The notes beneath the pieces are model-generated. The model was given only the letters and a program-made list of their open reading frames with translations. It did no database searches and was not told the DNA's origin. Below, piece after piece: positions 1-4,715 of a stretch of DNA of 5,451 nucleotides; positions within the stretch are counted from its first letter, which is position 1; every line of letters starts with the position of its first letter. The stretch is taken from the NCBI GenBank assembly GCA_030840515.1, contig JAVEEJ010000204.1, forward strand, positions 1 to 5,451, written 5' to 3'. Made by a program: the position numbers and the translations under genes. The DNA is from Frankiaceae bacterium (GTDB lineage: Bacteria; Actinomycetota; Actinomycetes; JAVEEJ01).

Positions 1-90
1 GTCGGAGGCGACGCCACACACGACGCAGACGACCCGTTGGGTGCTTTCGCTATCAACCAGAAAGCGGTACAAATCATCGCCCAGCGATGA
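1..90 (+). CDS. Possible C-terminal tail of an upstream gene (partial)
   Basis: Reading from base 1, this frame stays open for 29 codons and stops at TGA 88-90. The residues (ending ...AINQKAVQIIAQR) are a balanced acidic and hydrophobic mix. The other two plus frames read as arginine-rich or threonine/serine-rich runs typical of non-coding frames in GC-rich DNA. The stop overlaps the ATG at 87 as ATGA, a junction common in actinobacterial operons. The stretch is too short for family recognition, and third-position GC does not separate this frame from its neighbour. One minus-strand frame is also open over part of the region. I recognise no domain and assign no function; the left edge lies outside the window. 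Confidence 0.3.
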   Translation, partial: VGGDATHDADDPLGAFAINQKAVQIIAQR

Positions 91-98
91 CCCGTTGG
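28..98 (+). repeat. Pair of 13-base direct repeats (28-40 and 86-98)
   Basis: GACGACCCGTTGG at 28-40 recurs as GATGACCCGTTGG at 86-98, with 12 of 13 bases identical and a 58-base period. The last ten bases are identical in both copies. The pair lies immediately upstream of the metalloprotease start at 120, so it could be a regulator binding pair. It could also be chance, or partly constrained by coding if the upstream reading frame is real. No regulator gene is nearby to assign it to. Confidence 0.4.
43..65 (+). repeat. Small inverted repeat between the direct repeats
   Basis: GCTTTC at 43-48 is the exact reverse complement of GAAAGC at 60-65, with 11 bases between. It could be a hairpin or a dyad operator. 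Six base pairs at this spacing is weak evidence alone; its position between the two 13-base repeats is the only reason to record it. No run of T follows, so it is not a recognisable intrinsic terminator for an upstream gene. Confidence 0.25.
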
Positions 99-109
99 CA
101 GCCGATGCC

Positions 110-114
110 GGAGG
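110..114 (+). promoter_or_regulatory. Shine-Dalgarno that fixes the metalloprotease start
   Basis: GGAGG at 110-114 is a full-strength Shine-Dalgarno core and sits five bases before the GTG at 120. The longer in-frame alternatives, ATG 87 and ATG 105, have no comparable purine-rich element at the right distance. This site is why the gene is annotated from GTG 120, which also places a clean signal peptide at the exact N terminus. Confidence 0.75.
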
Positions 115-119
115 TGTAC

Positions 120-851
120 GTGAGAGTACGACGACTGCTCGCCAGCGTCGGCGTACTCGCAGCCCTCGTCATCGGGCAGCCCGCGGCCGACGGCAGCGCT
201 CGCTGTCCCAACCCCAAGACCTGCGACAGCTTCTCTCTCGCCGGCTATCACTGGGGCAGTCCGCGCGCGAGCGTGGTGCACGTCCCCTATTGGGTGAACC
301 CCACCCAGCCCTGGGTGAGCGGCCAAGACTTCATCGGCGCCATCCGCGCGGCCACGCGCACCTGGATGGCGGCAGATCCACGCATCCGGTTCGACTACCA
401 GGGGACCACCACCTCGGTGCCCGGTGTGCAGGACGGTGTCTCCGTGATCGGCGCAGGAGTGGTCCCCGCGGTCGGGGGTCTGGCCGTCACCACCCCTTAC
501 GTCAGCGATGGCAACCGGGTCACGGAGGCAGACCTCGCCTTCGCCTTGACTTCCTTCTTCGAGTGGGATCCGTGCCAGCAGAAGGACAACTCCTGTGGTC
601 GACCGGCCCGTCGGCTTCCCACGGGCACCTGGTTCGGAGACGTGCAGGGCATCGCCACGCATGAGCTCGGGCATGTGTTGGGTCTTGACCACCCGGCGGA
701 CGAGGCGGGCGAGGAGCTGACCATGAGCGCCCTCTACGACCAGATCGACGCCAGTGAGCTGCGCTACCAGACGCTCGGCCTGGGCGACATCCTCGGCGTG
801 CGTGCGCTCTACCCCTGCCGGTGCGCGGCGCCCCGGGTGTTCAGTCCCTGA
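120..851 (+). CDS. Secreted matrixin-family zinc metalloprotease
   Basis: This is a predicted exported zinc endopeptidase of the metzincin clan, matrixin type (MEROPS M10-like), 243 residues from GTG 120. Residues 1-27 form a signal peptide: arginines at 2, 4 and 5, a hydrophobic core at 6-19, and a likely cleavage after GSA at 25-27. The catalytic domain spans roughly 48-232. The zinc motif HELGHVLGLDH at 181-191 supplies H181, H185 and H191 and the general base E182. The Met-turn methionine M202 lies in TMSALYD, at the spacing expected for matrixins. The tail LGDILGVRALYP matches the usual end of the domain. Six cysteines (29, 35, 152, 159, 233, 235) could form three disulfides, fitting an extracellular protein. 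No haemopexin or cell-wall anchor domain is present, so it is a minimal soluble enzyme; its substrate cannot be told. An alternative ATG at 87 would overlap an upstream stop, but it lacks a Shine-Dalgarno and would bury the signal peptide behind 11 extra residues. The gene ends 20 bases before ilvA, with no obvious functional link. Confidence 0.88.
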   Translation: MRVRRLLASVGVLAALVIGQPAADGSARCPNPKTCDSFSLAGYHWGSPRASVVHVPYWVNPTQPWVSGQDFIGAIRAATRTWMAADPRIRFDYQGTTTSVPGVQDGVSVIGAGVVPAVGGLAVTTPYVSDGNRVTEADLAFALTSFFEWDPCQQKDNSCGRPARRLPTGTWFGDVQGIATHELGHVLGLDHPADEAGEELTMSALYDQIDASELRYQTLGLGDILGVRALYPCRCAAPRVFSP

Positions 852-871
852 GTGGTGCCAGACTCGGCGCC

Positions 872-2092
872 ATGACGACGACGGACGCCGCGGTCACGCT
901 CGCTGACATCGAGGCCGCCCGAGAGCTCATCAAGGACGTCGTACGCCGGACTCCGGTCGAGGGTTCACGCACCCTGAGCGATCGCGTCGGCGGGCCGGTG
1001 CACTTCAAGTGCGAGAACCTCCAGCGGGCCGGTTCGTTCAAGCTGCGCGGCGCCTACACCCGGCTCGTGCGGCTGTCCGCCGAGGAGCGCGCTGCGGGCG
1101 TCGTCGCCGCCAGCGCCGGCAACCACGCGCAGGGCGTCGCCCTGGCGGCTCAGCTGCTGGGGATCCGCTCGACCATCTTCATGCCTCACGGCGCCCCACT
1201 GCCGAAGATGCAGGCCACCCGTGCCTACGGCGCGGAGGTGAAGCTGCACGGCTACACGCTCGACGAGGCCATCCCCGAGGCGTTGCGGTTCGCGGAGGAG
1301 ACCGGTGCTGTCTTCATCCACCCCTTCGACCACCGTGACATCGTCTCGGGCCAGGGCACGGTAGGTCTGGAGATCCTCGAGCAGGTGCCCGACGTGAAGA
1401 CCGTGGTGGTGTGCACCGGCGGTGGTGGCTTGGTGGCGGGTACGGCGGTCGCGGTGAAGACCTTGCGTCCCGACGTGCGCGTCGTCGCGGTCCAGGCCGA
1501 GGGCGCAGCGGCCTACCCCGCGTCCCTCGCCGCTGGTCATCCCGTGGCTTTGGAGCGCATGGCGACGATGGCCGACGGCATCGCCGTGGGCTGCCCGGGC
1601 CCGGTGCCGTTCGGCCTCGTCGAGCGTTATGTGGACGACGTGCTCACCGTCAGCGAGGAGTCGCTGTCCAAGGCGCTGCTGCTGTGCCTGGAGCGAGCCA
1701 AGCTGGTGGTGGAGCCGGCCGGCGCGGCGGCGTGCGCGGCGGTGATGGACAACCCCACGGCCTTCGAGCCTCCCGTCGTGGTGGTGCTGTCCGGCGGCAA
1801 CATCGACCCGCTCCTGCTCCACCGCGTGCTTCAGCACGGCCTCGCCGCTGCGGGGCGCTACCTGTCCTTCCGCGCGCTGATCTCCGACCGCCCGGGTGGC
1901 TTGCACGGGCTCATGGGGGAGCTGGCCGCGGTGGACGCCAGCGTGATGGAGGTCGAGCATGTCCGCACCGGCGCGCACCTGCGGCTCAATGAGGTCGAGG
2001 TCGCGGTCCAGGTCGAGACCCGCGGACCGGAGCACGCAGCCGACGTGCTGAACCGGCTCCGCGATGCGGGCTACCGCGTCGAGCTCAACTGA
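872..2092 (+). CDS. ilvA: Threonine ammonia-lyase (threonine deaminase) with C-terminal ACT domain
   Basis: This is a cytoplasmic PLP enzyme (EC 4.3.1.19) that converts threonine to 2-oxobutyrate and ammonia, the committed step towards isoleucine; it may also act on serine. It has 406 residues. The fold-type II catalytic domain covers about 10-320: the PLP lysine is K57 in SFKLRGA, the substrate loop SAGNHAQG begins at S81, the phosphate-binding glycine loop GGGGL is at 183-187, and SGGN is at 307-310. An ACT domain follows at about 330-405, starting near YLSFRALISDRPGGL. A single ACT domain and this length match the shorter TdcB-like/catabolic-type form rather than the roughly 510-residue E. 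coli IlvA, although many actinobacteria appear to use this short form biosynthetically. The ACT domain suggests allosteric control by an amino acid, which cannot be named from sequence. ATG 872 is chosen because the protein then starts MTTTDAAVTLADIEAARELI, typical of the family. The in-frame GTG 821 would add 17 unusual residues inside the protease gene. No Shine-Dalgarno precedes 872. The 3' end overlaps the convergent cyclase gene by 8 bases. Confidence 0.93.
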   Translation: MTTTDAAVTLADIEAARELIKDVVRRTPVEGSRTLSDRVGGPVHFKCENLQRAGSFKLRGAYTRLVRLSAEERAAGVVAASAGNHAQGVALAAQLLGIRSTIFMPHGAPLPKMQATRAYGAEVKLHGYTLDEAIPEALRFAEETGAVFIHPFDHRDIVSGQGTVGLEILEQVPDVKTVVVCTGGGGLVAGTAVAVKTLRPDVRVVAVQAEGAAAYPASLAAGHPVALERMATMADGIAVGCPGPVPFGLVERYVDDVLTVSEESLSKALLLCLERAKLVVEPAGAAACAAVMDNPTAFEPPVVVVLSGGNIDPLLLHRVLQHGLAAAGRYLSFRALISDRPGGLHGLMGELAAVDASVMEVEHVRTGAHLRLNEVEVAVQVETRGPEHAADVLNRLRDAGYRVELN

Positions 2093-3584
2093 CGATGGGG
2101 TCGGACGGCCGGATACCGAACTCTGCTCGTTTGACCCGGTTGCGCCCCGAGGTCTTCGCGACGTAGAGCGCGAGGTCCGCGCGGTGGATGAGCGCGTCAG
2201 GGTGCTCGTCGGGCCGGTTCGTGGAGACACCTGCGCTGAGCGTCACGTGGATGATGTCGCCGCCGGTGCCCACCGGGATGGCCAGCTGCTCGACCGCGGC
2301 GCGCATGCGGTCCGCAGCCCGGTCGGCACCGTCCGCATCGAGGTGCGGCAGCAAGAGCAGGAACTCCTCGCCGCCCCACCGGCACAGCACATCCTCCGCA
2401 CGCAGCTGGGCGGCCATCGCACGAGCGACGTCGCTGAGCACCGTGTCGCCGGCCGAGTGCCCGAAGGTGTCGTTGATGCGCTTGAAGTGGTCCAGGTCGA
2501 GCACGGCGACGGAGACGGGATAGCCGTGGCGTCGGCTTCCCGCGAGATGCGCGCTGAGCTGCTCCCGCACGTACCTGCGGTTGAAGAGCCCGGTGAGCTC
2601 GTCGAGGCTGGCGATGTGCTGCAACTGCTGATGACTGATGCGAAGTCTGCGTCGGCTCTCGATGAGTCCGGCCGCCAGTGGCCCGGCGATCATCACCGCG
2701 AGTCCGAGGAGTCCGATGATGAACCAGGGCACGAGCCGGGACGCTCCGGAGACGGGCGCGTAGAGCGTGGTCCGAGGCACGCTCGTCACAAGCGTCCAGG
2801 GGGTCCGCCCGACCTGCGCCGACACGAAGAAGCGTTGCCGCTTCGCCGCCCGGTAGTGCCCGGAGGCGCGTTGCGCCAGCGCCTCGGCCAGAGGGGCGTC
2901 CTCGCTGCTGAGCTTGCGGACCGCTCCCTGCGTCGGTGTGCTGCTCGCTACGACATTCAGTGACGTGTCGACCAGGAACGACGCACTGCCGGACAGCGCC
3001 GAGGCGTTGTGCAAGAACTCGCGCAGGGGAGTGTCGTTGATGTTGTAGGCGCCGCTGATGACCCGGCGGCCCTCGCCGGAGCCGAACGGCACGGCCAGCC
3101 CCGCAACCGGCTCGCCGGTGACGGCCGACGGCACGATGGTCGACACTGCTCGTCTGCCGCCCACTGCCGATCGCAGATGGGCGTCCTTGGCCGCGATGTT
3201 CTTCCCGAGGGTGCTCGGGCTCGATGGGTAGCTCGCGAGCAGGGCGCCCCTGTTGTCCAGCACGACGGCAGCCGTGAAGCCGAAGGCCTCCACCACCTCC
3301 TGGAAGGCCGCGTCCAGGATTTGCGGGTCCTGCGCAATGAGCAGTCGGGTGGCGACTGCCTTCTCGCGATCCATGATCCCGTCGAGATAGCTGTCCACGA
3401 AGCTCGCGGACAGGGCGACGCGGTCCTTCTGCCGCTGCTCGAGCTGTTCCCGGCTCTTCGCCTGCGCGTTGTGGAGCAGGCTGGCGGCGGCGGTGATGAG
3501 GCTGAGCGCGAGGAGCGTGGCGACGAACCGCAGGCCCGTGTCGCGCCGCGTGCGGCCGACCAGTAGCCGTGTCCCCCGACTCAT
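2085..3584 (-). CDS. Membrane-bound dCache-GGDEF diguanylate cyclase
   Basis: This predicted sensor enzyme makes cyclic di-GMP from two GTP in response to an extracellular signal. It has 499 residues. The layout is a short basic cytoplasmic N terminus, TM1 at about 17-37, an extracytoplasmic region at about 40-280 with a double-Cache-like pattern (including VVLDNRGALLASYP and FLVDTSLNVVASS), TM2 at about 284-308, a short linker helix, and a GGDEF domain from about 327 to 485. The active site is intact: GGEEF at 404-408, metal-binding D363 and E406, and N371 and D380 for guanine contact, with spacings equal to those of PleD. The inhibitory I-site R395-A-E-D398 lies exactly five residues before GGEEF, so product inhibition is likely. 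There is no HAMP, PAS or EAL domain, so it should only synthesise c-di-GMP. The ligand cannot be read from sequence. ATG 3584 is the only sensible start before TM1; GAGG is just two bases from it, too close for normal use. It lies 42 bases downstream of pat on the same strand and its 3' end overlaps ilvA. Confidence 0.93.
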   Translation of the reverse strand: MSRGTRLLVGRTRRDTGLRFVATLLALSLITAAASLLHNAQAKSREQLEQRQKDRVALSASFVDSYLDGIMDREKAVATRLLIAQDPQILDAAFQEVVEAFGFTAAVVLDNRGALLASYPSSPSTLGKNIAAKDAHLRSAVGGRRAVSTIVPSAVTGEPVAGLAVPFGSGEGRRVISGAYNINDTPLREFLHNASALSGSASFLVDTSLNVVASSTPTQGAVRKLSSEDAPLAEALAQRASGHYRAAKRQRFFVSAQVGRTPWTLVTSVPRTTLYAPVSGASRLVPWFIIGLLGLAVMIAGPLAAGLIESRRRLRISHQQLQHIASLDELTGLFNRRYVREQLSAHLAGSRRHGYPVSVAVLDLDHFKRINDTFGHSAGDTVLSDVARAMAAQLRAEDVLCRWGGEEFLLLLPHLDADGADRAADRMRAAVEQLAIPVGTGGDIIHVTLSAGVSTNRPDEHPDALIHRADLALYVAKTSGRNRVKRAEFGIRPSDPIVS

Positions 3585-3629
3585 GACCTCAGACGGTAAC
3601 GCTCAAGCAGCCCCCCCGCGGGGAGGTCA
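3584..3629 (-). promoter_or_regulatory. Inverted repeat and alternative hairpin at the pat/cyclase junction
   Basis: On the minus strand the pat stop codon begins TGACCTC (3629-3623), which pairs perfectly with GAGGTCA (3590-3584). That 3' arm covers both the only purine-rich stretch before the cyclase start and the first bases of its ATG. Inside it, CCTCCC (3626-3621) can instead pair with GGGGGG (3617-3612) across a CGC loop, giving a strong short hairpin that uses part of the same left arm, so the two folds exclude each other. No T-tract follows, so it is not a classical intrinsic terminator. The folds were read by eye with no energy calculation. Confidence 0.35.
3593..3598 (-). promoter_or_regulatory. 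Candidate -10 element for a leaderless cyclase transcript
   Basis: On the minus strand TACCGT (3598-3593) fits the actinobacterial TANNNT -10 pattern and ends eight bases before the cyclase ATG. Transcription would then begin at or within a couple of bases of the start codon. The absence of a correctly spaced Shine-Dalgarno agrees with a leaderless or near-leaderless message. I see no good -35 hexamer about 17 bases further upstream, where the sequence is the GC-rich hairpin, and TANNNT is a loose motif. Confidence 0.35.
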
Positions 3630-4691
3630 GCCCTTCAGGAGCTCCTCGGTCGCCTCGAGGACGCGGTCCACATCTTTGTCCGTGCCCACCGTGATCCGGA
3701 CACCGTCGTCGTCGTACGGGCGCACCAGGATGCCGCGCTCAGCCATCGCCTCGCCGTACTCGAAGCTCCGATCACCCAGCGGAAGCCACACGAAGTTGCC
3801 CTCCGTCTCGGGCACGTCCAGACCGAGCGCGATGAGGCCTCCCCGCAGCCGGTTGCGCTCCGTCCTCACCAGCTCGGCCCGCTCGCGCACGGCATCCGCG
3901 GCGGCGAGCGAGGCGACGGCAGCAGCCTGCGCCGCCGCGTTCACTCCGAAGGGCACACCGGTCTTGGCCAGCGCCGCCACGATCAGGGGATCGGCGAGGC
4001 AGTAGCCGACGCGCAGGCCGGCCAGTCCGTAGGCCTTGGAGAAGGTGCGGAGTACGACGAGGTTGGGGCGACCGGCCAGCAGGGTCGTGCCGTCGACGCT
4101 GTTCGGGTTGGAGACGAACTCGGCGTATGCCTCGTCGAGTACGACGAGCACGTGGTCCGGCAGCGCGTCGAGGAACCGCTCGACGTCGGCCTGGCGTAGC
4201 GCGGGACCCGTCGGGTTGTTCGGGGAGCACAGCAGCACCAGCCGGGTGCGCTCGGTGATCGCGGCCGCCATCGCGTCGAGGTCGTGCTCGGCCGTAGCGG
4301 TGAGCGGCACCTGCACGGGCTCGCCGCCGACGACGCGTGCGATGACCGGGTAAGCCTCGAAGGAGCGCCAGGCGTAGAGGACCTCATCGCCCTGGTCGAC
4401 GACGATCTGCGCGATCGACTGCAGCAGCCCGACGGACCCGGTGCCGACGCCGATGTTGTCCGACGCGACGCCGTACTTCTCCGCAAGCGCGGTCCGGAGC
4501 ATCGTCGCCGCCGGGTCGGGATAGCGGTGGCTCTCGCTCATGGCCGCCGCGGCGGCTTCCACCACGCCCGGCAAAGGACCGAACGGCACCTCGTTGGAGG
4601 CCAGGCGCACGACCTCCTCGAGCCCCACGGGACGGCGACCGGCCTTGTAGCCGGCGATCGCGTCGAGGGCGGTGCGGAAGCGTGCGCTCAT
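3627..4691 (-). CDS. pat: HisC-family aminotransferase, probably aromatic amino acid aminotransferase (Pat/HisC2 type)
   Basis: This is a cytoplasmic class I/II PLP aminotransferase of 354 residues, full length for the HisC family. Visible signatures are LASNEVPFGPLP at 30-41, RYPD at 56-59, SPNNPTG at 156-162, D186 in LDEAYAEF (pyridine nitrogen contact), the PLP lysine K219 in RTFSKAYGLAGLRVGY, and R332 in VRITVG for the substrate carboxylate. The family contains both histidinol-phosphate aminotransferases and aromatic aminotransferases. Features such as AWRSFEAYP (107-115) and NFVWLPLG (299-306) resemble my recollection of mycobacterial HisC2/Pat more than HisC1. The gene sits 21 bases downstream of hpd on the same strand, so I infer it transaminates tyrosine and/or phenylalanine to the keto acid used by Hpd. 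A histidine-biosynthesis role cannot be excluded, but no his gene is in view. AGGG at 4703-4700, eight bases before the ATG, is the likely ribosome site. Confidence is high for the family and moderate for the substrate. Confidence 0.88.
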   Translation of the reverse strand: MSARFRTALDAIAGYKAGRRPVGLEEVVRLASNEVPFGPLPGVVEAAAAAMSESHRYPDPAATMLRTALAEKYGVASDNIGVGTGSVGLLQSIAQIVVDQGDEVLYAWRSFEAYPVIARVVGGEPVQVPLTATAEHDLDAMAAAITERTRLVLLCSPNNPTGPALRQADVERFLDALPDHVLVVLDEAYAEFVSNPNSVDGTTLLAGRPNLVVLRTFSKAYGLAGLRVGYCLADPLIVAALAKTGVPFGVNAAAQAAAVASLAAADAVRERAELVRTERNRLRGGLIALGLDVPETEGNFVWLPLGDRSFEYGEAMAERGILVRPYDDDGVRITVGTDKDVDRVLEATEELLKG

Positions 4692-4696
4692 GGGGC

Positions 4697-4715
4697 CGAC
4701 CCTAGGCCCGGGTCA
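4697..4715 (-). promoter_or_regulatory. Hairpin over the hpd stop and pat ribosome-binding site
   Basis: On the minus strand the hpd stop codon begins TGACCC (4715-4710), which pairs with GGGTCG (4702-4697) across a seven-base loop: five Watson-Crick pairs plus one U-G pair in RNA. The likely pat Shine-Dalgarno AGGG (4703-4700) lies mostly in the 3' arm and partly in the loop. A ribosome ending hpd would open the stem, so pat translation could be coupled to hpd translation. The stem is short and the folding is inferred by eye. Confidence 0.35.

Noticed and set aside
41..664. Plus-strand frame of 207 codons overlapping the metalloprotease
   Set aside because: Its translation is arginine-rich and low in complexity; the overlapping frame has a signal peptide and the full zinc motif.
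821..871. Extended ilvA N terminus from GTG 821
   Set aside because: The extra 17 residues do not resemble the family and lie within the end of the protease gene; ATG 872 gives the typical N terminus.
2098..2120. Palindrome-like sequence near the ilvA/cyclase overlap as a bidirectional terminator
   Set aside because: Only a 4-base TCGG/CCGA pairing around CGGCCG is visible, with no T-tract, and it lies within the cyclase coding region.
965..2230. Long minus-strand open frame of 421 codons opposite ilvA
   Set aside because: Its composition is rich in Arg, His and Gly with no recognisable motif. It is the usual antisense shadow of a GC-rich gene, while the plus strand carries all the threonine ammonia-lyase motifs.
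2064..2963. Plus-strand open frame of 299 codons opposite the diguanylate cyclase
   Set aside because: It is antisense to an unmistakable GGDEF domain and shows no domain or ribosome site of its own.
3611..3626. GC-rich hairpin after pat as an intrinsic terminator, and the run of seven C as a phase-variable tract
   Set aside because: No T-tract follows on the minus strand, so it does not meet the intrinsic terminator pattern. A seven-base homopolymer outside coding sequence is too short to argue for phase variation.
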